64,000 bases of DNA from Helicoverpa zea (Eukaryota; Arthropoda; Insecta; Lepidoptera; Noctuidae), in contig NC_061452.1 of assembly GCF_022581195.2 (NCBI RefSeq), positions 193,501 to 257,500 on the forward strand. Reading direction: 5' to 3'. Positions within the stretch are counted from its first letter, which is position 1. Each line of letters starts with the position of its first letter. Made by a program: the position numbers and the translations under genes. Positions 33,831-46,925 of the stretch are shown here, one piece after another. The notes beneath the pieces are model-generated. The model ran no database searches. It was not told where the DNA came from and worked only from the letters and a program-made list of their open reading frames with translations.

Positions 33831-35750
33831 CCGATGACGTCGTCGTTCAGACAAACAAAATTAATACCTAAGCATAATCATTATTAACATAACGAGTGCA
33901 ACCTTGTGTCTCTCAGATCACTCATCTCGTTTGTTGCTTGACAAAACTAGTTAATATAAAATTTTCCAGTTCAGTTGGTTGTAATGTCTCGAGTTAATTT
34001 CAGTAAACTACTTTATAAATTACTTTTCATCTGAAAAGTGACGCGAGCGCAGTGCATGCATAGCAAGTAGCTTATTAATATGTATACTCGTACGTGTGGG
34101 ATGTGTGTGTGTGTGTGTGGTACGGTGGACGGGTGTAAAGGGATTATTTATATTAACAATAAAGGTAACTTTAAATGTTCGTGCAGAGTTCGTTTGATGG
34201 TTTTCATTTTACGTTTTGTGAGGCTTTTTCATTTCAGCACTTTCCAGAGTTCACGTGGATTGTGATCGCGAAACAATATATTTATTTGTAAGGTGTACGT
34301 GTTCGTAAAGCTAAGATCTGCACGAATACGATATTGTAGGTACCTGTAGACAAGAAATTATCTGTTTTTATAACATTATTTATAAGCCTATTTTAATAGC
34401 AAAAGAAATTAACTTGCTACCCTATAAGCAAGACATCAATATATCTTTCTGTGTCGTTAAAAGAGACATGTTGTTCAGTCCACCTGTCCGCGACAATACG
34501 GACGTTCCCGAGGTTTATGTTCGTGTTTGTCAGTCGCGGCGTGACGTCACACGCTTTTAACATTATCTACAAATTGGATGACAACGTCTACCCGCACATT
34601 ATATTTTACTAGCAGCTTACCTAGGGGGAACTTTGATTTCTGATTGCGGGACTTATTTGAAGATAGTTTGAAGAAGAGTTCTTACTAACTTTACGAGTAG
34701 ATTTACTTGAATGATATGCAAAGGCAAATGTGTGCTTAAATCTTAACCCTTTCTTTATGTTGACATGGCAGGCAATTCCTGTTAATAGTTTACTCAGAAA
34801 GTATTAAGTAAGAAGTGAACCCACAATAAATACCGCACGCGATGCAAATGCCAGTACAGGGAAAAAGTATAAAATTAAAAATAAAGTGTAACATTTAAAG
34901 TTGCGCCAAGTGCAAAGTAAACACGAAGTAGTGCAATAAATAGTGGCGCGAAACAAGGAATAGCTTAACATGAGGAGGAAGTGAGTCGTCGAAGTGAGGC
35001 GGGTGCGCGGCGTACATCGCTGGGTGTGTGGGCGGCGCCGGGCGCGCGCGGCGCAGTGAGCGCGCAGTGTGTGCGCCGCGGGGAGCGCTCGGCGAACACG
35101 CGACGCGCTGTAGGGCTGGCACACACGCACCTGCATGTCCCTTGCTAGTGCCCGTTCCCGCCGAAAGGCCGAAAGTGAATCTATCCAGACGTGATAATTG
35201 TGTATTTTTACGAGAAAGTATTGCTCTATTTAGTAAGTCTCTATTGCGTCTTCGAAAAACAACTTCAAACCACGTAGAAAAACCTCGTAGTTTACTGCAA
35301 AAAATAAAACAATTTTTTTGTGACATGATATCAAGCCTGTGAGCGAGTTTAAATTTAGATTCTAAAGTAACGTTGTTTTTGAACTGTCTACTATCGTAAC
35401 TACAAAATGGCATTACGTAATGTGCCAAAATGCTTACTGTTCAGCTGAATTAAACTATGTAGTTGAGTGCAGTAGCAGCCCTGCTGGCTGCGCCCGACAC
35501 CGACTATTTATAACTGCGCTTTGTTTCACTTTACCCAAAGACGGGAAATGTTCACAATTATATCTGAGTCTCCTCCCACTGGCTTAGGCCCATCTCCTAC
35601 AATCGTATACTCACTACTTGTCTAGCATACTACATAGAAATACAAATAGTAGGTAAAGTGCTTATCGAACATTATCAAAGAATTCGAACGTTCATTTTCA
35701 ATAAATATCCGCTCATGAAATTCACGCTTGACGTGCCCGAGCAACACCTG
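33831..35750. other. non-coding with a GC-rich island and a microsatellite
   Basis: (GT)n lies at about 34102-34119 and TGACGTCA at 34542. A GC-rich, CpG-rich island lies at 34995-35130. The longest non-repeat open frame of the window, 177 codons on the minus strand at 34895-35428, crosses this island. It has no recognisable domain and no signal peptide that convinces me. Confidence 0.45.
34102..34119. repeat. (GT)n microsatellite
   Basis: About nine GT units. Confidence 0.85.
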
Positions 35751-35815
35751 ACGCGTAGCGGCATATTTGCTACGACGTAGCTTGCGTAGCAGGGATTACG
35801 TAGCACTTCGTAGCG
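35751..35815. repeat. CTACG/CGTAG cluster D
   Basis: Five CGTAG and one CTACG words occur in 65 bp, centred on GCTACGACGTAGC, the same 13-bp palindrome as in cluster B. Confidence 0.75.
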
Positions 35816-37630
35816 TGATGTAATGCAGCTTAAAATGAGCGAGGAAACTCGAGTGTTTTTGTTGTGATTGTAAAAACATGTATACTCACTGAGGTATTTC
35901 TGATACAAAGTAATATGCACACTATGTTATTTATTTTAAGTTACTTTATCCAAGCTAATATTGTAGAAATTGTAAAAACAATTTGAAGCGCGGGAAATGA
36001 AATAAATCACGGGTGACATATTACATACGCACCGCACTATCTATAGTGGTAACAATTTTCGCCTCAATAACATAAAACTGTGATAGTTTAGCTTGTCCGT
36101 GTGAGGGGCGCGTGACGGCGCGGGCGACACCTCGTTACACCCGCACTAAACACCGAACAGAATATATCAAGAGCGGACACCTCGCTAAACTATCTGTCAC
36201 AGCAGTAATGTATTGCCGCGCGACTATCGCTGCACACACAACTATTACTATTTATGTACTTTAAACTGCGACCATTCCTCACGCACTGAAACACACGGCC
36301 GCACAACACATACCTACGCGCTATGAACTCACTACTAAAATGTAAAGTGAATGAATCAAGCTGCTGCGGATGCTATTCATAAACAATAAATAAAGCGTGC
36401 GAACAAACGGCGTGTCGCGTGTTGTCGGCGTGTCATCGCACAGGACATCGCTCGCGGTGCAACAATTTTCAATTTATATGCGGCTGGAAATAGCGCGATT
36501 TCTCACGTGTGTTTTGTTAAGAAATGCAATTTCGCGTGGAATGTGCGCAATGTGGTGTTTGTGCAGAGAGCGGCCGCTGCAGCAACAGACGCGCAATTAT
36601 TGAACTGCCGCGCGTGCCCGCTGACTGATCGCCAAACTACTCATTAAGATACTTGCGTCTTAGCTTTAATTCTATATCATTGAGATTGTTCCTTTAGCTT
36701 GTGTCAGTGCAGTTTGCACTAGCGTGCGGCGGCCGCGTCATTAGTCTTGCCGCGTGTGACGTCATCCCCGCCATGCGAGTGATCTCGTCTGATGACTGAT
36801 TGTAGCCGAGTGCCGAGAGTGAGTGGCAGACGTGCCACGCCTGTTGTAAATAGTTCTCATATTAATAATACTTTTGTAATTAGCACGATTCATCAAAGTT
36901 ATTTATTAACAAAGTTACTTCATCTATTTTGTACGACCTTTTTGATTTGTTATTAAAATTGTGCTGAGAGTTGGCGCGGTAATATGCTGGTACCTGAATC
37001 TCCTAGACTTTTAATGAATCTTTGTCAAATAAAGAATAATTTGGCATTATAACAGTTCACAAAACTAGCTGGCGTACTGGTCGAAATATAAATAAATCTG
37101 TGAGTTCTGAGACTGCATGCCGCGTGAGTATATTTGCGCACAAGCAGCCCGCATGAGCGGCGGCAGTCGGCGCTAAGTCGGTCGGCACACAGGTGCACGT
37201 CGCGCAGTCGTCGTGTGCCCGCACTGTTTAGTGGGAAATGCATTTGTGAAGTAGTAGAGAGAAAATGCCTTATGACTGGATTTGTTACCGACCCTCTGCT
37301 GCACAAAGGAATACATAGGCATACACAATAGGCATGATTATATCTGATTTATCTAAAATGTATTAATAACACGAAAACTACATATAAGTCAATCAGCAGT
37401 TTTGCTTATTTCCTCATATTTAATCTACATAACTCTTTGCAAAGCTTTCATAGAGCACAACTCGTTAGGGATCCATTATTATGGGCACGTGTAAACAATT
37501 CCGCGAACATGTTAATCGATAGCGATTAGAACATCCAATGGGAATTTATTACAAATAACTGACATCATAGATGAACAAGGATTGTTTTGTTTTGATTTGT
37601 CGTATTATAATGAATGTGTTTGTATTCCAG

Positions 37631-37806
37631 GGTACAGTGATACATGGTTAGCAACTGACGTGTATGTGAGACAATACGCCGCGCCATCGTGTTCGGGGAA
37701 TGCATTCTATGCGCAAACACCATTGTACGTGCGACAACTAGCTGGAAATTATATCAATGATATATTCAGTACTCGGACTAACAGCCATCAGATAGATAAC
37801 TATTAA
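37631..37806 (+). CDS. weak candidate terminal exon, product unknown
   Basis: A good acceptor, TTTGTATTCCAG|GGTACAG, precedes 58 open codons ending at TAA. The peptide contains two similar YVRQ words (VYVRQYAAP and LYVRQLAGN) and is not dominated by the Phe/Leu/Ser/Arg typical of random AT-rich frames. No protein family is recognised and no poly(A) signal is seen close downstream. Chance remains the likelier explanation. Confidence 0.15.
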
Positions 37807-40800
37807 TTTGTGATATTGTGCCGGTAACTCGCTTTTCATGGATATGCATAGAACTGTCTTTCTCAATCTGAGTAGAGACAACATTTCCGCCGGTTGAGGA
37901 AAATTGTAACGAGGAATAATTAAGTTTTCTTCCATGACGTCAGTAACTTTAGTTGAAATCTGGTCAAGGTAAAATAAGGCATTGCATTTTTTGTGTAAGG
38001 CAAACGCCTAGGCTAATCAGTGCTGGTATGTTAAAACTGCTTTGTACAATTTAATTCTGTCAGTTCGGCATTAAAAGTCAGACTACACTGCCAAGTACCT
38101 AGACTAAAATAATAATTTTCTTCGTTATGAATGAGTTTAAGTTCCTCATCACATACGTTAATGGTACATTGAAGCAATTTATCTCGAATGCATGGGGTGC
38201 ATGGACGTATGAACGAATCGTGTCGCATCCGGACGCAAATTACTGCTTTTATTAGGCGCTAGTCTCTCGATTTTATTTCTCTATCCGAATTAGCGAGGCT
38301 GCAATACATCTGAATACTGCATACGTGACGAAAACACTAATTTGATGCGCTATAAAATTTACTATTTGTTCGTATAGAATTTATCGTCAATGGCGAAGAT
38401 CTATTTACTTTTATTAAAAGAGTAAATAGGTAAATAACTGACCTTTAAACTGTCAATAACTACTCTTCATATTTATCAATAATATTTTTCATTAGAACCA
38501 ACATTTGATGAAATAACTTGACATGCGTTATGTTGGCGACACACGAGCATGTTCATGAATATTCGAGACGTTCAAGAATGTGTCATAAAGTTTTATTAGC
38601 GATGATACGAGACATATGTTATTGGGCAGGCCGGCCGCGCAGAGGGCACGCCGCGCCGCGCCGCGCACGCACTGTGTCGCGCCGTACAATACGTCGCGAT
38701 AACGAAAGCTATTTATATCGCAAGGGCGACAGACCTCACTACTCAATATTTCACCTCATAAATAACATAGTAATTGAAATCTCTTTGATCAAATATTTTG
38801 CACTACAGCACGGAGTAGGTAATTTCACATGAAACGTGAGCCTTTTCATACGAGTGTGCTCGCCTAAAGAAAGAAATATGACCTGAATCCTTTAAAAGGC
38901 AAATGTATATTCGCTTTTTTATCTTTTATGATAACTTTTAAGAGTCGAATCTCTTTGTAAATACAGCGCTGTGAAGTGGCCCGGCTGCTGACACTAATGC
39001 CCACGTACGTAGAAACTGCGTTCTCTAAAAATGTAAAACTATGCGAACCCGGTTATCCGGTTATCCAATTTGTCGTCGAATCGCAGAAGAGTTCTCTCTC
39101 TATTTTACTTTGCCGCCACAATTTTCAATTTTGTTTGCGCACGGCATCCAAAACGGCAGTTTAAATTTCGTTTTCCGAATAGAATTTTATTTTTTAAAAT
39201 ACGCCCAAGGAAATCCGAGGTGCGAAATCAGGGATTCGCTTTGAAATGTTCGAGTGTATTTGGCGAGTGGCTCGGGCCCGCGGCGGGGAGCGCGTCGGGG
39301 TGCGGGGGGCGAGGTGCAGTGGCGCGTGCAGCGCGCGGGGTGCACGGCTGTCGCGCCGCTCCCGGCGACGCCTCAATAGCTGTTTGTTCAGGAACCACAA
39401 TTCAGATCTTTGCTGACTTACTTTTGCACCAATACTTAGAGATTTCTGTTGTCAACAATAGAGCCGACATGAATGGATTAAAGCTCAGTCAATCAGGGCT
39501 GTCTATCTAAAGCGAATTAAAGGGAAAATTCCGGAAAAGTGCCGACACAATCTCTGTATCGAATGCTAGAACCTTATCTACAACAAGCGCCTCGTACGTG
39601 TATAGTGTAATCCTCTAAGAGCCCTAACAGCCTCACTACCACCGGACAGCTCTAGATTTAAAAATCATCAACAAACGGCAATCTGGCAGTTATAATCCGG
39701 CACCATTAGTGTAGTGGTGGCGCCACCTGGCGGGATCAGCTGCCGGCAACGCGGGCGGCGCCGGGCGGCGAGCTAGCGTGTGTCGACTTAAGCACGAATG
39801 AACACGGCTTTGTCTCCAGAACATGGCTAATGACGTTTGTGCAAGGATTATGCTTTGCGTAAAATGCTTGCTTACGTACGTCTAGCAGCTGCAAACACAG
39901 TAGGTACTGCTAACAGGCACATTATGAAGGTTTAACATAACTGTCGACATTGTCCTTTGTTAAGGTAAAATCCTTTTTTTGCTGAATTTGATACTATTTA
40001 AGCAATACATAGTAGTACTCAGCACACATTTTGACACTATGACCTAATATTCTTCAAATGTGTATAAAATATAGAATGATTCCTCCCTAATATGAACAAT
40101 ACCTATATCTACACGAACTCCACGTCCAGTCGCGCCTTTTCGTACGTCGATTGATTACCGCCACCGCAACATTCACTTCTACGTTCACTCTGTTTTCACG
40201 TGTTCTTCATTCATCTTTACAACTCTATTCACTGTTTTCCAAACAGCTATCAATAATCTTCTCTAGTTATGCCTACTGTACTCCTGTAAGGAGGTACTTG
40301 TTATGTTAAATTATAGATACTCGTAAAAATGTATTCAAGAGTAAAATTTGACGAGATGTTTGTTTGAATCATAATTGATCGTTACACACAATGTATTCAG
40401 AGCGGGGACGCGCAGTGCAAACAGCGTCTCGTGTGAGCGCGTCGCCCGCGGGACCGTCTCTCCGCCAGCACTCGCAGCCGAACAAAAACCTCTGTCAACA
40501 ACATTACGTGGCCACAGCCTCCTCGGCCCGAATCTCTTCACTATATACTCCTCTCAATATGACGGAATATATTCCTTCACAGATGTCGAGCACAAATCAA
40601 AGAAATGTGCTCCGATGACCACTTTGTGAGCGAAAGAAATTATTGGTCCATTGAGACCACTTTATGTGAGATTTTTTGCTCGTAACCAATATGACATACA
40701 AGGGTCTGCGCCAGATAAATATTCATCTTAGTAAATGAAGTGAGTGCGGCGGCTTGGTGGGCGGCGGAACGACTGCACACTCACGGCGGACCACTAATTA

Positions 40801-43018
40801 CATATTAACAAGCCAAACCCGCGCCTCTGAACACGAACAAAGCCGCACAATGTGCCGTCCTCGGGCGATGTCGAAACACATCATGTTACAAAATCTCCGA
40901 AAGAAATTGCCCATTTCTGGAATGTTATCCGAGGCAGGAATACAGCTGCTAGCGAGCTGGCTTACCATTGAGCAACGGCTCAAATCTCTAATTAGCAGCG
41001 GCTGTGTCGCTTCTTACATTCTGCAGCTCGTGTTTTTGGGTCATGATTTTTTTATCTTACTACTTTTAAGGTTTTCGTTTCACATTTCGTTCATGAGCTT
41101 ACAATGCACAGAGCTCATCATTCTTTATACAAAGAAAAAAAACAGTCCAATTTTGATGTACGGATATCCAGGCAGGCACGGAATATGATGAAACATTATA
41201 GGGTAGAGCTGCAGTTTTTATTTCCTAATAAAAACCAGAAAAAAGTACCTATGTATAATAGATATATATTGCAGACGTCTCTATCGATTCATAATATAAG
41301 TCTGCCATAAATGTATGCACACGTATCGTCAGTACGTATGTAGATGTGGTACAAGCATTCACACTTAGTGTTGTGATAAGTAGCGATGCATATTCGTGTG
41401 CCATTGCTGAGCGATCGCAAGACGTACCGGCTGAGCTCCGAGTGACGTACAACCGGACTAACGAACCATTAGCATAACAAAACACTTCGCGTTCCACTAC
41501 GGGGCGCCCGGGGCCGGCGCGGCGCGGGGGGCGGCCCGGCGCGCAACGCACGACAAGACAGCCGACGCTATTGTTGCCCAATTGTATTCAGGGTAATAGG
41601 TGCGGGAATCTGAGCCGCATTGCCTGCATACTTGTTCGCACAAACGTCGCCGCCGCGCTATTTGTCGCTAGTGCTGTGCCGTGCTCTACCTGACTCCTGT
41701 GTCGATATCGATAGTTAGATAAAAATTGCATGATTTTTGTTTTTAGCATCTTTCCATTCTATCTCCTCAGTAATATTCTTATTAATAAGTAACAAACAGC
41801 AAACAAAAGCTATTTAATTAATGACTATGTAATTAATGCATGAATGAAATGACAACGCTTTCATAGTAGGTAAAGTAAGGAAAAAGAAAATGCAAGCAAA
41901 CAAGAAGGAAATCTGTTTCATCGTTTAAGGAGATCAATGGCGTCGACTGATGTCTCGTTTATGTAAGTAGAGGTAAGATGAGCTGGCGCGCTCACACCTC
42001 AGTATAAATGTATTACATAAATCAATAGCCGATACTCGTGCTGATAGCGAAGGGTCGCAAATGGAAATCGGCCGCTTAAGCCTTCGCTACATGTTGCGGT
42101 GAAGGAGACCTCCTTCATCCTACCGCACCCCTCCCCACCCGCCTCACTCCCGCCCCTCACCTCCCCGCAGCCACACCTCGGCTTGACACTACCTGGCGTG
42201 AGGACTAGGGCTTACTGTATTTACGAACAATATTAAATGTTAGACATTGAAGCGCTGATATTCAGCCAGTTGTGAGACGCCTTCATAGCTTAATGTAAGA
42301 CAAAAGCTTTCCTTTATGTTCCTAGTCTGTACGATGGTTAAATTGTTCAAAACAAGGATTTTTTTCTAATGTTATTCCAATGAACAATTTCAGTCTTCGA
42401 TAAAGCTGACGTTGAGAGTGTTTGATCATTTATTTCTACGAGTGACTGTCTCGTGGTCAAACGGTCAGCGAAAAAATGAACATTTTAAAATGTGATAAGT
42501 TTTCTACGTTTCGTCTTCCTACCGCCATCACTTCTCCTATTTGACTTTGTGCCCGATCTACAGCTCCCCTGTGCAATGCAGGTAATGCAATAGGAAGTCA
42601 AGCGAGCGTATGCTTGCAACATTACATCCACAGTTCTCTTTACCATTTTGAATGTTAAACTGTTAATTTAAACCATTTTGAACCACGTGCAGGTAATTAA
42701 TCAACAAGTATTGTAGCAGAATACTGTTTAATATTTCTGTGAAATCAAAAATGTTTGAGGTTGAATAAAATGTAACAGAAATGAGCCATAATTTATATTT
42801 CCGCGAATGAGCCTTTTCGTGCAACACTTATAATAGGTATTTCTTCGGAATAATAAAAAAAATGCTCTTTATCTAATTTTTTTTTAAGCTTTAAATCTTT
42901 TGCCGAAGTAATCGATCGATCTCGCAATTTCCAAAACAAGATGATTATTTTGTAACCAAGCTAATTAGCTAATGTTAGTTCTAGCGTTTACTGATTTTCC
43001 TAAGCTGAAATCTGTTCA

Positions 43019-43069
43019 CTATAGCACCGGTGAGTTAGATAAGTGCATATTGCACTTATCTTGCTATAG
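43019..43069. repeat. two-part hairpin
   Basis: An apical stem of 11 perfect pairs (AGATAAGTGCA, loop TAT, at 43037-43061) sits within a 7-bp basal stem (CTATAGC with GCTATAG), separated by an asymmetric bulge. Confidence 0.8.
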
Positions 43070-44264
43070 ATATTTGCTTGAGTGGCGGTCTCACCGTCTC
43101 AGGTGTAGTGCGCGCGGAAATGGAATCCGCGATACGCGCCGCTGACCGGCGCTGTCCGGCGCACGGACGGTATTGAAAACCGGACACTCCCCGGATATCG
43201 GAATTCACTTATAATTTACAGATTGAATTACCTTTCTATTTACAACTGCAAAGATTTTATTACATGTTGTTGTGCTAGGATCAACATGAGTAACGTGGGC
43301 TGTATCTCAGGTGGGCTGCTAATGAAATTCCGCGGGTTGTCGGGCGCCTGCTGTCCAGTGTCCGACACTGCCCGACACTATTACGTGCGAGTATTAGGGT
43401 CCATTCCGGGAATTTGCTGCACTGAGCTCAGCTTTTGTTTCGGACATACGGAAAAATCCTATAACATGGTACTTTGCGTCGTGAAACAAAGTCGATGTTA
43501 ACATAAATATGTTTGTGAGAGGCCAAAGTACGAAGATACCAGTAATTTTTTATCGAACATGATTTTTTGATAGGCAATATAGGTACTACTATGTAAATTA
43601 GCTGTTTCTATCTGCCTTAGATCAGAGCAAAATCTCATTATAATCCACTCTGACATTTTTATTTATACATAAATCGAATACGAAATATTTCGATAACCGA
43701 AGGGAATTAACCTTTACATCCTGTGTACTCTCGTGAGTACACACACACACACATAGGCGAGTGTGCGTGGGAGTACACAACTTCCCAATACATACTTCAG
43801 CTTGTTACACTTTCATTTGCAAATTGCCAATCCAGTAACTTGGATTGTTATCGGAATTCGATTTTGTTATTCGAAAAGTTCATGAAAGTATTTAAAGCTT
43901 TATAACAATCTTGCGTGTTTTATTCGACAAATAGGGATGATATAATTCCACTTCAAGTTATCTATTCAATTATTATATATTTCTATTTGTTGTATCTTTC
44001 TTAATCCTTTTCGAAATAACTTCTACATAATAAAAAAAAAAAAATAGTCAACTGCCATAAGACCACAAGTATATTCTTAATTTAAAATGAAAGCAATTAG
44101 TATTAGCAGCTAATCGTGTGGAATCCAGCGAGAGCGTCGGTCGTCGCAGTCGGTTATCGAATGATCTCGATACTAATCCTGTTTAGCTTTGTCCAAGATG
44201 TTTCACGTCACAAAGTTTTGCCAGGTTTCAGGTAACAATGAAACGTTTAACGGAAAGAGTCTTC

Positions 44265-44814
44265 TTCTAGTCCAGTCTTTCCCAAAGTGGGCGATAACGC
44301 CCCCTTGTGGTCGCTGCAGGTCTCAAGGGGGGCGGAAAGAGACCCAGAAAGAAAATGGGGGCGTTGTGTAGAGGCCTGGGGGGCCTGATTTGTAATTTTA
44401 TTTAGCTAGGCCTATTAGACCACGACTGCATGAGCTTTCGACTCTCAACAACAACTTGTGAATATCAACTAATATGAATTAAAAGATTGCTCAAATGCCA
44501 GAGCAAAAATGAGCAAAAAAAGTTATGTTTGTTGTATGGGAGCCCCCCAAAATATTTATTTTATTCTAGTTTTCAGTATTTGTTGTTATAGCGGCAACAG
44601 AAATACATCATCCGTGAAAATTTCAACTCTCTAACTATCACGGTTCATGAGATACAGCCTGGTGACAGACGGACGGACGGACAGAGGAGGGAAAACAATA
44701 GGATCCCGTTTTACCCTTTGGGTATAGAACCATAAAAAATGGGGGCGCTTAAAAAATTATTTATTCTCATAGTGGGCAGTAGACAAAATAAGTTTGGGAA
44801 CCACTGTTCTAGTC
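44265..44814. mobile_element. hAT-type MITE with 8-bp target duplication
   Basis: The element spans 44273-44806 and is flanked by exact TTCTAGTC copies (44265-44272 and 44807-44814). An 8-bp duplication is the hallmark of hAT elements. The termini are CAGTCTTTCCCAAAG on the left and, reverse-complemented, CAGTGGTTCCCAAACTT on the right. These match the CAGNGGTTCCCAAACTT-type ends of animal hAT families. Inside are GGGGGCG words near both ends and no transposase, so it is non-autonomous. The exact target duplication argues for a fairly recent insertion. Confidence 0.92.
44521..44745 (+). repeat. widespread arthropod repeat inside the hAT MITE
   Basis: The block running through TTGTTGTATGGGAGCCCCCC, ATAGCGGCAACAGAAATACA, TTCATGAGATACAGCCTGGT, (GACG)n and CCCGTTTTACCCTTTGGGTA is one I recognise as extremely common in insect genomes. 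It is either a nested insertion or the normal internal part of this MITE family; boundaries are approximate. Confidence 0.55.
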
Positions 44815-46925
44815 CGTCATCTAATACAGGCATAGCCGTGTGTACGGTGATATACGTACTTTTGTTAGGTTTATGTTAACGTTTGAAGTTGTATGAACAC
44901 GTATCATCTGGCTGTGTTGAAAAGCAATGAAACATCTTTGCAACAGATAAAACGCAAGAAAATACCGTTATACAAAAGTATTGAAGTATAAGATGTTTAA
45001 TAGAGTAGTATCAATAACCGCTTGTCTAAATCGCCAGTTGGAAAACATCGCGGAAGTGGGAATGTCGTAATAACCGTATCATGGCGCGCACTTACTGTGC
45101 GGAACGATAACAACTGCTCAATGGAACGTTACGACTTTGTGCAACTGGCCACGGCAGTTAGTAGAATTACGGAATCTTTACAACAGTACCAAATATAATG
45201 ACTATGCTTTAATCACATGCGATCACTTTTATATGAAATTGACATGATTTACTCTAATAATATAAAATAATCTGAAAACTGAAATTGCTTTAATTCCCCA
45301 CGATAAGATGGTATATGCGTTGTTTTCCTCGCGTTAAGTAGCCAACCGTAGCATTGAGGCGCGGATGCTCGCGGAGATTATTACCCGCATTAAAGAGTTC
45401 TAACGTCTGATGATAATCACACCCCCTCCTCCCCCCGCGCCCCTCATCGCCGTTTACACCCCCATACTTGTTGGTTATTGTTTTTGTTTCGCGTTCATCT
45501 AATTATCGTTATCAGCGAAGCCCTTTAAACGTGTTGGGGGTCAGCTTACTGCCTACTGCTGTGAGCAAATATTAGTTTGTTGTTCTGCGAGTTTAACGAG
45601 CCTGCCAATGGAGACGATAAGCTGCAGATAAACACTTATTTTTAGTACTTAAAGCAAGGATAAGTGGTTATAAAATGAATGTTAGAAGTTTACCTATAAC
45701 GCTCTTGGCGAGTATGTCTATGGCATTTATTGAATAATCTGTTTGTGTTTCCAAAAAATCAATCTCAAAATCGAGTGCTTGTATAATTGGTTAATCGATT
45801 ATCGTACTCATGCCGAATTCATTACTCTAGGAGCAGATTTGGAAGTAATTCATCCGGATGGTGTATCAGACTCGCTCGGATATGATTGTTTTAAAAAGCG
45901 ATAGGATCGTCGGTAATCCGGTTTGTTTGTGTGTGTAGCCTCAATCAACAAGCACGGGGGATATTGCTCTGTAATGCTGCGGGTTTCATTCACGGCCCAA
46001 TGTTTGTTCATCAGTGTTACAATGCAACATGGAGGTAAGTATGTAGTATGCAGTGCGTGGATAGTACAGAAGTGCTAGTCGGGATAATACAGTCAATTTT
46101 TTTCTGCTTTTATAAAGCAAGCAAATATGTACTAGCAAGGTTTTATCTAGGAGTTTATTTTGACGAGATTTCAACAGAATATAAGTAAACGACGGCACGG
46201 CATGAATTGACTGCCTGAAAACTGTTTTCGTACAAAGGACAGCTTTAGATCGATTGCTGGAGCGGCTAGACCATAAAAAAGTGTGCTTACGTAATCTCTA
46301 TGAAGATTAAAATAGTTTTTGATATAGCTATCGCGTTTTAAATAAATACATAGTGCTTCTGCCCATGACGTTGCAGTAGTCGTCCGGCGGCAGGTGATAG
46401 GAGGCAGGTTGTCGAACTTTATCTCGTGGAACGCAATCGTCAGCGTGGCCAAATGTGCGTGTATTTTCACTACCCTTTCAATCTTGTTTTATTTTCGTAA
46501 CAATAATATTGTTTGTTTATTTTGCTACAGATACGAAAACCCATGAAAATTCAACAATACCCGATCAAAGCTTCTTGATTGTCATCGCACTACACTTTAC
46601 GTTTAGTTAACGTTTGCAATGTTGTTTGAACACAATGCTGCTACAGCATCACTGAACGTAAAGTGACATATCAGCAAAATTGTAAAGATTTCTTTGTTGA
46701 TTTTAAGCATTTATAATATCACAATCAAAATATGTATTATGTAACATAACCATACAACATTTACACAGCCTGCTACCTACCGTGGGTAAGCAAGGCAGAT
46801 ATTAGCTTCTACAAATGAAGATAAAGAAAACCTAGTAGTTACCAAATAGTAGTAGCTAGTAGTAGCAGCTGTAACTGGTAGATTAACAGCAGTTATCTAA
46901 TTAATTGTTAGCAATTATATACAGA
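44815..46925. other. non-coding, nothing recognised
   Basis: AT-rich sequence with a C-rich run at 45421-45443. Open frames of 70-99 codons on the minus strand at 45986-46470 have no recognisable domain. Confidence 0.5.

Larger units (their letters stand above)
35816..44264. other. long non-coding stretch with GC bursts and one hairpin
   Basis: TGACGTCA occurs at 36757 and 37935. GC-rich bursts occur at 38630-38690, 39275-39375 and 41500-41545. (AC)n lies at 43739-43752 and a hairpin at 43019-43069. One weak exon candidate is listed separately at 37631. Open frames of 140-150 codons at 39070-39510 and 40754-41188 show no recognisable protein family. Confidence 0.45.

Noticed and set aside
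34895..35428. Minus-strand ORF of 177 codons, the longest outside repeats, plus an overlapping 110-codon frame with a hydrophobic stretch
   Set aside because: No domain or family is recognisable. The length owes much to a GC-rich island poor in stop codons, and about one frame of this length is expected by chance.
39070..39510. Plus-strand ORF of 146 codons
   Set aside because: It crosses a GC-rich burst and has no recognised motif, splice structure or conserved-looking composition.
40754..41188. Plus-strand ORF of 144 codons with a hydrophobic segment
   Set aside because: No family is recognised, and the hydrophobic part comes from a T-rich stretch.
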